Origin: Laedolimicola ammoniilytica | GTDB lineage: Bacteria; Bacillota; Clostridia; Lachnospirales; Lachnospiraceae | Reading direction: 5' to 3' | NCBI RefSeq assembly: GCF_025567165.1 | Contig: NZ_JAOQKC010000003.1 | Location: 175,951 to 239,950 of the forward strand | DNA length: 64,000 nucleotides | The notes under the pieces: model-generated | What the model saw: only the letters and a program-made list of their open reading frames with translations | What the model was told of the DNA's origin: nothing | The model's database searches: none | Part shown: positions 35,384 to 43,242 of the stretch, one piece after another | How positions within the stretch are numbered: position 1 is the first letter of the stretch | How the letters are laid out: each line of letters starts with the position of its first letter | Translations under genes and position numbers: made by a program

Positions 35384-36154
35384 ATGGGACATGTGATTGC
35401 AGTAGCCGGCAAAGGCGGTGTGGGAAAGACCACGCTTACCGGCCTTTTGATTCAGTATCTCTGCCAGAGCGGGAAGAAGCCGGTTCTGGCCGTGGATGCG
35501 GATGCCAACTCAAATCTCAATGAGGTGCTTGGCGTGGAGGCGGGCATCACCCTTGGAGAGCTCCGGGAGGAGATCGAGCGGGCGGGATCGGACAGCCGGT
35601 ATAAGATTCCCGTCGGGGTAACGAAAAAGGATTATCTGGAGGCCCGGCTGGCAGACGCCCTTACAGAGGAGGATGACTTTGATCTGATGGTCATGGGGCG
35701 CAGTCAGGGACAAGGCTGCTACTGCTTCGTGAATGGCCTGGTTCAAACGCAGGTGCAGAAGCTGCAGAGCCATTACCCTTATGTGGTGGTGGACAATGAG
35801 GCAGGAATGGAGCATGTAAGCCGTGGGCTCCTGCCGATGATGGAGATCGCAATTTTAGTCAGCGACTGTTCCAGGAGAGGCGTGCAGGCAGCCGGACGGA
35901 TTGCTGCTTTGATGAAGAAGCTGAATTTTAAGCCAAAGAAGGTGGGACTGATTATCAACCGGGCTCCGGAGGGGAATCTGGATGCCGGAACACTGGAAGA
36001 GATACAAAATCAGAACCTGGAGCTCCTTGGAGTAGTGCCTCATGACGATATGATTTACCGCTTTGACTGCGATGGAAAGCCCATTGTACAGCTTCCCATG
36101 GACTCTCCAGTGAGGAAAGCCCTTCAGGAGATTGTGGAAAAGCTGGAACTGTAG
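35384..36154 (+). CDS. CooC-like P-loop ATPase (nickel insertion / CODH maturation family)
   Basis: This 256-residue SIMIBI-class ATPase starts MGHVIAVAGKGGVGKTTLTG, with deviant Walker A GKGGVGKTT and the VDADANSNLNE switch region. The middle motif GRSQGQGCYCFVNGLVQ resembles the GKxxxxGCxC nickel or metal site of CooC, and VVVDNEAGMEHVSRG is the Walker B region. CooC inserts nickel into carbon monoxide dehydrogenase; no CODH gene is in the window. ATG 35384 matches the family start; the open frame upstream is not conserved in character. Confidence 0.8.
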   Translation: MGHVIAVAGKGGVGKTTLTGLLIQYLCQSGKKPVLAVDADANSNLNEVLGVEAGITLGELREEIERAGSDSRYKIPVGVTKKDYLEARLADALTEEDDFDLMVMGRSQGQGCYCFVNGLVQTQVQKLQSHYPYVVVDNEAGMEHVSRGLLPMMEIAILVSDCSRRGVQAAGRIAALMKKLNFKPKKVGLIINRAPEGNLDAGTLEEIQNQNLELLGVVPHDDMIYRFDCDGKPIVQLPMDSPVRKALQEIVEKLEL

Positions 36155-36205
36155 TCGGAAGGAACAGCCAAAAAATGGAAAGGGAAAAGAAAGGTCGTAT
36201 CAAAT

Positions 36206-36313
36206 ATGAAGCTGGAATACGCAAAGAATAACCTGACACAAGTTCCAGGGCAGATGTATCTTCCGGCTTGCGAGAAATTACGAAACTCGGATAGAAAGCA
36301 GGTGCGAAAATGA
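36206..36313 (+). CDS. Short open frame, 35 aa, possibly a gene fragment
   Basis: MKLEYAKNNLTQVPGQMYLP continues to a basic end. It has a modest AAAGG upstream and overlaps the start of the next gene (ATGA at 36310). Its composition looks like the end piece of a longer protein and no family was recognised; it may be a deletion remnant of this decaying island. Confidence 0.3.
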   Translation: MKLEYAKNNLTQVPGQMYLPACEKLRNSDRKQVRK

Positions 36314-36510
36314 GTGATGTATTACCTACATGCCAGGAAACACGCGGTATGATGACGATTGAAGAGATTGACTGCCCCAAATGCGGAGGCGTGATAGAGC
36401 TATTTATACGGGATGGGCAGACTGTGGGAGAAAGCATCTGCGATCAGTGCGGTTTTGCAATACCGGGTGACGTGCATCTGTCCCTGTATCTTGAGGAGGT
36501 GGCAAAATGA
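36310..36510 (+). CDS. Small zinc-ribbon protein
   Basis: A 66-residue protein with two CxxC pairs, CPKC (about 22) and CDQC (about 44), probably binding one zinc or iron. Its stop overlaps the start of the broken CooC-like gene (ATGA at 36507), so it was coupled to that gene. It is presumably an accessory factor of the same metallo-enzyme maturation set; the function is unknown. Confidence 0.55.
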   Translation: MSDVLPTCQETRGMMTIEEIDCPKCGGVIELFIRDGQTVGESICDQCGFAIPGDVHLSLYLEEVAK

Positions 36511-36829
36511 AAATATCTGTATGTGGAAAGGGTGGAAGCTTAGTGATATTCCGAAAGGGTATTACACAGAAAAGAACGGAATCAAGCTTGCGGTGAAGAT
36601 AGGAGAGCTGAGTGGAAGACTTCAAAAACCCGTGTATTATGTATTGAATAAGGTGGACGAGGAAAGCAGGAAAGTGCTGGAGCAGGCCATAGGAGATCCT
36701 GAGCGGATACTGGCAGTTCTGCCTGTAGAGCCAGAACTCACAAAGGCAGCGCTGCTTGGCCAAAAGCTGATTTTGGAGAACAGTGAGCTTGATCAGGCAG
36801 CAAAGAAGATCTGCAGGACGCAGATATAA
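36507..36829 (+). pseudogene. CooC-like ATPase remnant, internally deleted and frameshifted
   Basis: Translation from ATG 36507 gives MKISVCGKGGS and then a stop. That is exactly the beginning of a CooC-type P-loop (normally GKGGSGKST). The continuation is in another frame: KLSDIPKGYYTEKNGIKLA and then KIGELSGRLQKPVYYVLNKV through to 36829, matching the C-terminal third of CooC proteins. About half of the expected ~250 codons is missing. The product cannot be functional. Confidence 0.7.
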
Positions 36830-36838
36830 CAAGTCTTT

Positions 36839-36882
36839 AAAAGCCAGGACAGAGTCGATCAGATCTTTGTTCTGGCTTTTTC
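36839..36882 (+). terminator. Terminator at the end of the CooC island
   Basis: GCCAGGACA pairs with TGTTCTGGC (one G-U), extended by AAA/TTT, followed by TTTTTC. Confidence 0.7.
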
Positions 36883-36902
36883 AGGTGAATTTGAGGGAGG
36901 TT

Positions 36903-36924
36903 AAATTGACGCCCAGTAGGTGCG
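36903..36924 (+). repeat. 22-bp direct repeat, right copy
   Basis: Identical to 34476-34497. It is intergenic here, about 100 bp before the aminopeptidase gene. Similarity continues weakly for ~8 bp to the right (GCAAnGAG in both). Confidence 0.85.
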
Positions 36925-37025
36925 GCAATGAGAAAAACAGAGATAGAAATATAGTTTCAAACGTGATAAAATCAAAGACAGAGTAATAGATACGCACAAT
37001 ATCGTGATAGAAAGAAGGAACACAC

Positions 37026-38402
37026 ATGGATTTACTCACTTACAAAAGAACAAACGTCTACGAAACCGCAGATGAGACCCTGATGACGGAGATCTTCGAT
37101 TTTGCCGAGGGCTATAAGCAGTTCCTGGATGAAGGAAAGACCGAGCGGGAGTGTTGCGCCTATGTGGAGGCGGCTGCGAAGGCCGCAGGCTACGAGGCTT
37201 TCGATTTTGGCCGCAGGCTCAAGGCGGGCGACAAGATTTATTACAACAACCGCGGGAAAAATATGTATCTGATCAAGGTGGGCACCGAGAATATCGCGAA
37301 GGACGGCATCCGTATCATCGCCTCTCATATTGACAGTCCCCGTCTGGATCTGAAGCAGCTTCCTCTCTACGAGTCCGAGGGCGTGGCTCTGGGCAAGACC
37401 CATTACTACGGGGGCCTGCGCAAATATCAGTGGGCGGCCATACCCCTTGCCCTGCACGGCGTGGTGGCATTAAAGGACGGCACTACGGTGCAGGTAAAAG
37501 TGGGTGAAGACGAGAGCGATCCGGTGTTTTATATCAGCGATCTGCTTCCCCATCTGGCAGCCAAGCAGAATCAGAAGCCTCTGGGCAACGCCATCGAGGG
37601 AGAGCAGCTGAACATCTGGTTTGGCAACATTCCTTACACGGCAGCGACTGAGGACGATGAAAAAACCGTTAAGAACCATGTGCTGCACCTGCTGAATGAT
37701 AAATACGGTATCACCGAGGCAGATTTCATGAGTGCCGAGCTGTCCATGGTTCCGGCTTTCAAGGCCAAGGATGTGGGCTTCGATCGCGCCCTGCTTGGAA
37801 GCTACGGCCACGACGACCGTGTCTGCGCGTACCCTGCATGGAAAGCCTGCCTGGACGAGACTTCCGATCAGCATACGGTTATGGTTATTCTGGCAGATAA
37901 GGAGGAGATCGGAAGCGAGGGAACCACCGGTATGCAGAGTGCCATCTTCACGGATCTTATCGATGAACTGGCAGCAGCCTTCGGAGTGTCCGCAGCAGCG
38001 GTACGGGCCCATTCCAAGTGCCTGTCCGCGGACGTGACAGCGGCTTACGATCCCAATTATCCGGAGGTCTGCGAAAAGACCAACTCTGTGTTCCTGTCCT
38101 GCGGCGCAGGTATGATGAAGTTTACCGGAGCCAGAGGAAAGAGCGGATCCAACGACGCCAACGCTGAGTTTCTTGCGTATCTGCGGAAGCTTTTCGATGA
38201 GAACGGCGTAGTATGGCAGACCGGGGAGCTTGGTAAGGTAGATGAAGGAGGCGGCGGAACCGTAGCGAAATTCATCGCCAAGTTCAACATCGACACGGTA
38301 GATATCGGCGTTCCGGTGATTTCCATGCATTCTCCCTGGGAGGTGGTATCCAAGGCGGATCTGTATGAGAATTATCTGGCGTTCAAAGCATTTATAAAGT
38401 AA
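37026..38402 (+). CDS. M18 family aminopeptidase
   Basis: A 458-residue cytosolic dizinc aminopeptidase. Metal-binding and catalytic motifs are SHIDSPRLDLK (about 100), GSYGHDDRVCAY (about 258), DKEEIGSEGT (about 295) and the C-terminal ISMHSPWEVVSKADLY (about 435). M18 enzymes release N-terminal acidic or neutral residues from peptides. The length fits the family. Preceded by GAAGGAA. Confidence 0.94.
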   Translation: MDLLTYKRTNVYETADETLMTEIFDFAEGYKQFLDEGKTERECCAYVEAAAKAAGYEAFDFGRRLKAGDKIYYNNRGKNMYLIKVGTENIAKDGIRIIASHIDSPRLDLKQLPLYESEGVALGKTHYYGGLRKYQWAAIPLALHGVVALKDGTTVQVKVGEDESDPVFYISDLLPHLAAKQNQKPLGNAIEGEQLNIWFGNIPYTAATEDDEKTVKNHVLHLLNDKYGITEADFMSAELSMVPAFKAKDVGFDRALLGSYGHDDRVCAYPAWKACLDETSDQHTVMVILADKEEIGSEGTTGMQSAIFTDLIDELAAAFGVSAAAVRAHSKCLSADVTAAYDPNYPEVCEKTNSVFLSCGAGMMKFTGARGKSGSNDANAEFLAYLRKLFDENGVVWQTGELGKVDEGGGGTVAKFIAKFNIDTVDIGVPVISMHSPWEVVSKADLYENYLAFKAFIK

Positions 38403-38421
38403 AGATTTGCTTTGGCAACTC

Positions 38422-38449
38422 TTGATTTTTTAAAACAAAGCGTTAAAAT
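38422..38449 (+). promoter_or_regulatory. Promoter of the alcohol dehydrogenase gene
   Basis: TTGATT, a 16-bp spacer and TAAAAT, about 50 bp before the start. Confidence 0.55.
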
Positions 38450-38497
38450 AATAACGAGGGAAATGGTTGGTTCAAAAGAAAAAGGAGACGATATATT

Positions 38498-39643
38498 ATG
38501 GCAAACAGAATTACATTGAATGAGACCTCTTATCATGGAGCTGGCGCGATTCAGGAAATCGCCGGAGAGGTAAAGAATCGGGGCTTCCACAAAGCGCTGG
38601 TATGCACCGGCCCGGGTCTCTACAAGCGCGGAACCACAGGGAAGGTAACCAAAGTGCTGGAGGATGCAGGCCTGGCATACGAGGTTTTCTGTGACATTAA
38701 GTCTAATCCGACCATTGATAACGTAAAGGCAGGCGTAGAGGCATTTAAGACAACAGGCGCTGATTACATCATTGCCGTTGGCGGCGGCTCTCCCATGGAC
38801 ACTGCGAAAGCCATCGGTATCATCATCAACAATCCGGAGTTCGCGGATGTGAGAAGTCTGGAGGGCGTAGCACCCACAAAGCATGCCTGTGTACCGATTA
38901 TCGCAGTGCCGACCACAGCAGGAACCGCTGCTGAGGTAACCATCAACTATGTCATTACCGATGTGGAGAGAAAGCGGAAATTCGTGTGCGTAGATACCCA
39001 CGATATGCCGATTATCGCAGTGGTTGATCCGGATATGATGGCAGACATGCCGGCAAGCCTGACCGCAGCCACCGGAATGGACGCCCTGACCCATGCTATC
39101 GAGGGCTACACCACCAAGGCAGCCTGGGAAATGACAGATATGTTCCATCTGAAGGCCATCGAGATCATCGGAAAGTCCTTACGCGGCGCGGTAAAGAACG
39201 AAGCCGAGGGACGCGAGGGCATGGCTCTGGGTCAGTACATCGCAGGCATGGGCTTCTCCAACGTAGGTCTGGGAATCGCCCATTCCATGGCGCATACCCT
39301 GGGCGCAGTTTATGACACTCCCCACGGAGTGGCATGCGCGATGATGCTCCCCATTGTAATGGAGTACAATGCGGACTGCACCGGTGAGAAATACAGAGAG
39401 ATCGCCAGAGCGCTGGGCGTAAAGGGCGTGGACGAGATGTCTGTAGAGGAATACCGTAAAGCTGCTGTAGACGCTGTCCGGAAGCTTTCAGAGGACGTGG
39501 GGATCCCCGCGAAGCTGGAAACATTGAAGGAAGAAGATCTGGATTTCCTGGCAGAATCTGCTTACGCAGATGCCTGCAGACCGGGCAATCCGAAGGACAC
39601 CAGCGTAGAAGAGCTGAAAGAGCTGTTCCGCAAGGTGATGTAA
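38498..39643 (+). CDS. Iron-containing alcohol dehydrogenase, lactaldehyde reductase (FucO)-like
   Basis: This 381-residue group III dehydrogenase has the NAD-binding GGGSPMDTAKAIGI (about 93), the PTTAGTAAEVT segment (about 137) and the metal-binding DALTHAIEGYTT plus GIAHSMAHTLGAVYDTPHG region (about 195-280), whose Asp and three His residues bind Fe2+. It is closest in character to FucO (1,2-propanediol:NAD oxidoreductase), but family members vary in substrate. It has its own promoter and a strong terminator downstream. Confidence 0.88.
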   Translation: MANRITLNETSYHGAGAIQEIAGEVKNRGFHKALVCTGPGLYKRGTTGKVTKVLEDAGLAYEVFCDIKSNPTIDNVKAGVEAFKTTGADYIIAVGGGSPMDTAKAIGIIINNPEFADVRSLEGVAPTKHACVPIIAVPTTAGTAAEVTINYVITDVERKRKFVCVDTHDMPIIAVVDPDMMADMPASLTAATGMDALTHAIEGYTTKAAWEMTDMFHLKAIEIIGKSLRGAVKNEAEGREGMALGQYIAGMGFSNVGLGIAHSMAHTLGAVYDTPHGVACAMMLPIVMEYNADCTGEKYREIARALGVKGVDEMSVEEYRKAAVDAVRKLSEDVGIPAKLETLKEEDLDFLAESAYADACRPGNPKDTSVEELKELFRKVM

Positions 39644-39751
39644 AAATAACATTGTAAAGAATAAAAACTGCCCGGTATTTACACGGGTGCTCATAAGACA
39701 GTAATTCTAAAAATTACGACTGGGGCATCTGTCAGGCGGGATTGGCAACGA
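39644..39751 (+). other. Intergenic transcript tail with small hairpins
   Basis: No gene is visible. CCCGGTATTTACACGGG and GTAATTCTAAAAATTAC can fold before the terminator at 39752. Known riboswitch cores were not recognised. It may be a 3' UTR-derived structure. Confidence 0.35.
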
Positions 39752-39794
39752 AATAACGGGTATCTGGTGAGAGCCGGATACCCGTTATTTTTTT
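39752..39794 (+). terminator. Strong terminator marking the end of the core backbone
   Basis: A 13-bp stem AATAACGGGTATC/GATACCCGTTATT with a 12-nt loop, followed by TTTTTTT. Confidence 0.92.
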
Positions 39795-39871
39795 GCCGTC
39801 ACGAAAAGCAATAGATTTATTCACAGCTTTCAGGTATAATTGCCTTAAATCAATCCTATCCCATTCATTCC

Positions 39872-39892
39872 GAGATTTTTTCAAAAAATCTC
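39872..39892. repeat. Perfect 21-bp palindrome near the element boundary
   Basis: GAGATTTTTT-C-AAAAAATCTC. It lacks a T-tract on the plus strand. A second inverted pair, ATTCAGCC (39918) and GGCTGAAT (39949), follows. Confidence 0.5.
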
Positions 39893-39982
39893 AAAAAAGT
39901 TTGAAAGCATTGGAACAATTCAGCCGTTCTCATGCCATATATAGTAGAGGGCTGAATACAAACGCGATTGGAGGTGACGCTG

Positions 39983-41056
39983 ATGGACAAGCAGACAGGC
40001 CCAAAAGGTTTTCTTGTGGTGCTGCCCAGTGAAATTATCGAGATACCACAGGATAGCGACAAATCATGTCTGACGCTGTTTTACAGCTTGCCGCGAGAGC
40101 TTGCGGAGAAATGGAAGCCAGCGTATGAGCTGCCCCGCTGCCCGTATGAGGTCTTGCGGATGGACAAATATGACCACATCGTATGTGATGATATGTTCAA
40201 GCTGCTTGTGTGGGATTGCTACGCATGGTGCGCATGGCAGTTCTTTCAAGTGAAAGACCGCAAGGGAAACTACCGTGACATTCCCGGCAACTGGAATCAG
40301 TATGCAGGGTATTTTCCCTTGTGGAGGCTGTCGTACAGCATCATCCCCTACATCCGAATGAAGTTCGAGCAGAACGGACTGGGCTTCCAAAACCTATACA
40401 ACATCCCGCAGGGCGTGGAAGTGCCGTGGCTGACCTATCAGCAGTTCAGCAATCTGATCGGCAATGTCACCGACATGGTGATTTCGGAACAGGGCTGGCA
40501 GCCGATGATCGACGCGATCTGGGAAAACCGTACCGTGGAGGACTGCGAAACCACCGGCAGCACCGTCAAGACGGATTTCATGCGGAAGTGGCATCATAAC
40601 CGCTCCGGCAAGCCGATTTCTCTGGATGAAATGATGGAGAACGAGGACGGCGAATATATTTCGGCCTATGCCTGTGACGCGAAGACGGCAGACAGCGAAT
40701 TTCTTTTATCCAAGCGCCAGTACCGGCAGCTCACCGGCCGGGAGCAGGCCAGCGATGTGATCGCGTATCAGATCCGGCAATCCTTCAAACCGGGCGAAGT
40801 CACACCGGAGGAAGCCAACCAACTCGGCTATGAATTTGCCAGGCGCTTCACGAAGATCGACCATGCCTTTATCGTCTGTACCCACACCGACAAGCAGCAT
40901 GACGAAGGAACTGACGGCAAAAATAAAGGCAGCAGAGAGCCGTATGGCAGAGATTGCCGTGCTGAAAACGCACATCATCGATTATGCCAAGACCAGAGAT
41001 ATTTACGCCGCCTACCGCAAGGCCGGGTATTCCAAGAAATACTACGATGCGCATGA
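39983..41056 (+). pseudogene. Chimeric mobile-element remnant: sigma-like N-terminus joined to relaxase fragment
   Basis: ATG 39983 follows GGAGGTGA. Residues 1 to ~222 resemble the N-terminal part of sigma-70-like proteins of clostridial conjugative elements (FFQVKDRKGNYRDIPGNWNQ; DFMRKWHHNRSGKPISLDEM), but the HTH half is absent. From ~223 the frame becomes a MobA/VirD2-type relaxase segment (YACDAKTADSEFLLSKRQY; YQIRQSFKPGEVTPEEAN; HAFIVCTHTDK), which stops before the metal-site HxH region. After ~40900 the frame is out of phase. I infer a deletion that fused two genes. It may still be translated. Confidence 0.7.
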
Positions 41057-41309
41057 GAGCGACATCCTCATCCACAAGGCAGCGAAGAAGGCGTTTGACG
41101 ATCTGGCGCTGAAAAAGCTGCCCACCGTCAAGAGCCTGCAAGCGGAATATTCCGATCTGCTCGTGCAAAAGAAGCTCGATTATGCAGAGCTTTCCAAGGC
41201 TCGTGACGAAGCGAAGCGGCTCCAGATTCATAAGGCCAACGCCGAGATGCTCCTGCGCACGGATGCCGAGGAACAGCGGCAGACAAGAGAGCATCAACAG
41301 GAAAAATAG
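40899..41309 (+). pseudogene. Relaxase C-terminal fragment
   Basis: In the next frame, ATG 40899 opens 136 codons rich in Lys, Ala and Glu (AKIKAAESRMAEIAVLKTHI; YRKAGYSKKYYDAHES; LKKLPTVKSLQAEY). These match the coiled C-terminal part of clostridial ICE relaxases. The catalytic middle is missing, so an internal deletion with frameshift separates it from the N-terminal fragment. Confidence 0.7.
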
Positions 41310-41386
41310 CACTGCTTTGCAGGGCGCAGCCGAACGGGAACCGTTCGATCAATCAGGGGCTTGGGGAGATTTTCCCCAACAAGCAA

Positions 41387-41416
41387 AGGGAGATTTCCGG
41401 TGACGGAAATCTCCCT
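41387..41416. repeat. Perfect 13-bp inverted repeat at the relic junction
   Basis: AGGGAGATTTCCG-GTGA-CGGAAATCTCCCT between the relaxase fragment and the integrase stub. It may be the former terminator of the mobile element. Confidence 0.6.
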
Positions 41417-41431
41417 GTTCGTCAAGTTTGT

Positions 41432-41536
41432 ATAGCAGAAGCCGTACTTGATTTTGCCGGAAAGCTCATAGCCTTTGATATAGCGTGCTTCCCATCTGCC
41501 GTCCTTGCGTTTGAAAATATTTTCGCCTTTTGCCAT
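41432..41536 (-). pseudogene. Site-specific integrase N-terminal stub
   Basis: On the minus strand after AGGAGG: MAKGENIFKRKDGRWEARYI and then KGYELSGKIKYGFCY, the AP2-like arm-binding N-terminus of ICE tyrosine integrases. After codon 35 the frame continues into unrelated sequence to 41294. The catalytic domain is absent. Confidence 0.75.
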
Positions 41537-41738
41537 CTTGAGAACCTCCTAATTTTTTGAAAACGTTGTAGCAACTCACATTCTACCAACAGCACCAAGC
41601 TGTTCCAGACTGCGCATTTGACTGCGATAAACCGTCAGCCAAACGTGTCAGCAGCAGAAATCGGGCACATAATTTCAAGTTCACGCCTGCACCCTAATTT
41701 CTTTTTTCAAAAACTGCCGCAAATTCACCTCTTCCTAA
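41537..41738. other. Intergenic stretch without a recognisable gene
   Basis: About 200 bp of mixed composition between the integrase stub and the cassette promoter. An open frame from 41618 shows no family features and ends inside the TetR leader, so it is not called. Confidence 0.5.
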
Positions 41739-41767
41739 TTGATTTTTACCGAGCTAAGTGCTATAAT
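41739..41767 (+). promoter_or_regulatory. Promoter of the TetR-sipW surface cassette
   Basis: TTGATT, an exact 17-bp spacer and consensus TATAAT, about 155 bp before the TetR start. Confidence 0.7.
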
Positions 41768-41846
41768 TTAACAAATATTATAGGGCGTAAGGGTCATGGA
41801 GTGGTGAACTCCACGATAAAATCTCGGCGCAATGGCAAATGGGTCA

Positions 41847-41875
41847 GCGGCTGGCTGATTGCAGTTGCTTTTTTT
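41847..41875 (+). terminator. Terminator-like hairpin in the cassette leader (possible attenuator)
   Basis: GCGGCTG pairs with CAGTTGC (two G-U) around GCTGATTG, followed by seven T. It lies between the promoter and the TetR gene; a TGGAGT-GGTGA-ACTCCA hairpin precedes it at about 41796. Confidence 0.5.
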
Positions 41876-41921
41876 GGGGATTCGCATAAGTGGCCGCTTA
41901 TTTGCAACGGAGGGTAACTGT

Positions 41922-42536
41922 TTGGATCAGCAAAGCATGAAGCAGACATTTATGATGAGTGCCGTCCGGGTCATAGCGCGGGATGGGCTGGTTAAGGCAA
42001 CAACCAAGGCCATCGCGGCAGAAGCGGGACTGAACGAAGCGTTTATTTACAGATGCTTCAGCAGCAAAGACGAGTTGCTCAGCGCGGCTTTCTATCAGGA
42101 GAATGAGAATTTCACAACGCTTCTGCGTGAAACGCTGCCAGTCATGCATATGCCGGGTCTTACATGGAAAGAACGTGCATTCCTGCTCTGGAAGCAGAGT
42201 TGGGAATTCATTCTGAAGAATGAGGCCGACTGTATTTTCTACATCCGCTACTGTTACTCTGCGGACTGCCGGGCACAAGCGTATGACACACACCTGACGC
42301 ATTTCCAAGCGCTGATTGAAAAAGTCAGACCTGCCTTCAAGCCGGACACGAACGTGGATATGCTGGTGCACCAGATTTTCGACACCATGCTGGCTTTTGC
42401 AACGCGGGTGCTGAACGGCGAGATGGAGAACAGCGAGGCCACGACCGAATGGACATTTGAACAGATTTATAGCTTTGTCGTGCCGAATGTCAGGGCCGAA
42501 GTTTTAGAGGAAGAGGATAAGAAAGAAGCGATATGA
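41922..42536 (+). CDS. TetR family regulator of the SipW/TasA-like cassette
   Basis: This 204-residue protein has a TetR helix-turn-helix at about 20-55 (TKAIAAEAGLNEAFIYRCFS) and an all-helical C-terminal domain. Start TTG 41922 lies 8 bp after GGAGGG; the next ATG is five codons later. Its stop overlaps the sipW start (ATGA at 42533), so regulator and peptidase are made from one message. It probably controls the downstream surface genes. Confidence 0.85.
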   Translation: MDQQSMKQTFMMSAVRVIARDGLVKATTKAIAAEAGLNEAFIYRCFSSKDELLSAAFYQENENFTTLLRETLPVMHMPGLTWKERAFLLWKQSWEFILKNEADCIFYIRYCYSADCRAQAYDTHLTHFQALIEKVRPAFKPDTNVDMLVHQIFDTMLAFATRVLNGEMENSEATTEWTFEQIYSFVVPNVRAEVLEEEDKKEAI

Positions 42537-43183
42537 ACAGATCCCTTAAAAAAATCTGGAATGTGATCAGTAGTATTCTGGTTGCGCTGGTGGTGATTCT
42601 GGCGTTGCTGCTGGTGGGCGCAAGGGTCGTGGGCCTGCAGGTATTCACCGTGCTGTCCGGATCCATGGAACCGACCTATTACACCGGTTCGCTGATCTAT
42701 GTAAAAGAGGTAGACCCCTACACCATCGAGGTCGGACAGCCCATCACCTTCATGCTGGACGAGAACACTGTGGTTACCCACCGTGTCGTGGGCATCGTCC
42801 CGGACGAGGAAGACCCCACCGTGATCCGCTTCCGTACCAAGGGCGATGCCAACGAGGCTGAGGACGGCAGGCTGGTACATTATAAAAATGTGATCGGCAC
42901 ACCGATCTTCTCCATCCCGTATCTGGGCTATGTTGCGGACTACATCCAGCATCCGCCCGGCATGTACATCGCCATCTCCGCAGGCGCGATCCTGCTGCTG
43001 CTTGTATTCATCCCCGACATTTTTGCGGACGATAAAGACAAGGAACAGGGCAAAAAGAAGAAGTCCTCCCGCCGTAATAAGGATGCGCATGTCGCGGCAC
43101 ACGAGGCTGTTGCGGTCGATGCACTCCGGCAGGAGCTGCTGAGGCGAGAAGCAAAACGGGACGAGCAGGAAGTGCCTCATTGA
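42533..43183 (+). CDS. sipW: SipW-type signal peptidase I
   Basis: A 216-residue ER-type signal peptidase: an N-terminal transmembrane helix (about 10-35), catalytic Ser in LSGSMEPTYYTG (about 43), and catalytic His in VVTHRVVGI (about 84) in place of the Lys of ordinary SPase I. A second helix lies at about 145-163 and the basic tail is cytosolic (KKKKSSRRNK). SipW in Bacillus cleaves the biofilm fibre protein TasA and TapA. Five putative substrates with SipW-type signals follow. Confidence 0.92.
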   Translation: MNRSLKKIWNVISSILVALVVILALLLVGARVVGLQVFTVLSGSMEPTYYTGSLIYVKEVDPYTIEVGQPITFMLDENTVVTHRVVGIVPDEEDPTVIRFRTKGDANEAEDGRLVHYKNVIGTPIFSIPYLGYVADYIQHPPGMYIAISAGAILLLLVFIPDIFADDKDKEQGKKKKSSRRNKDAHVAAHEAVAVDALRQELLRREAKRDEQEVPH

Positions 43184-43242
43184 ATGAAGGGCAATGCTGC
43201 AAGGCTCCCTATATATAACATTATTTTAGGAGGTTTTCGGAA

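Noticed and set aside
37470..38330. A 286-codon minus-strand frame opposite the M18 aminopeptidase
   Set aside because: No start signal or motifs; the plus-strand peptidase has all metal-binding motifs.
41618..41917. A 99-codon plus-strand frame before the TetR gene
   Set aside because: It spans the cassette promoter and leader hairpin, lacks an RBS and shows no family features.
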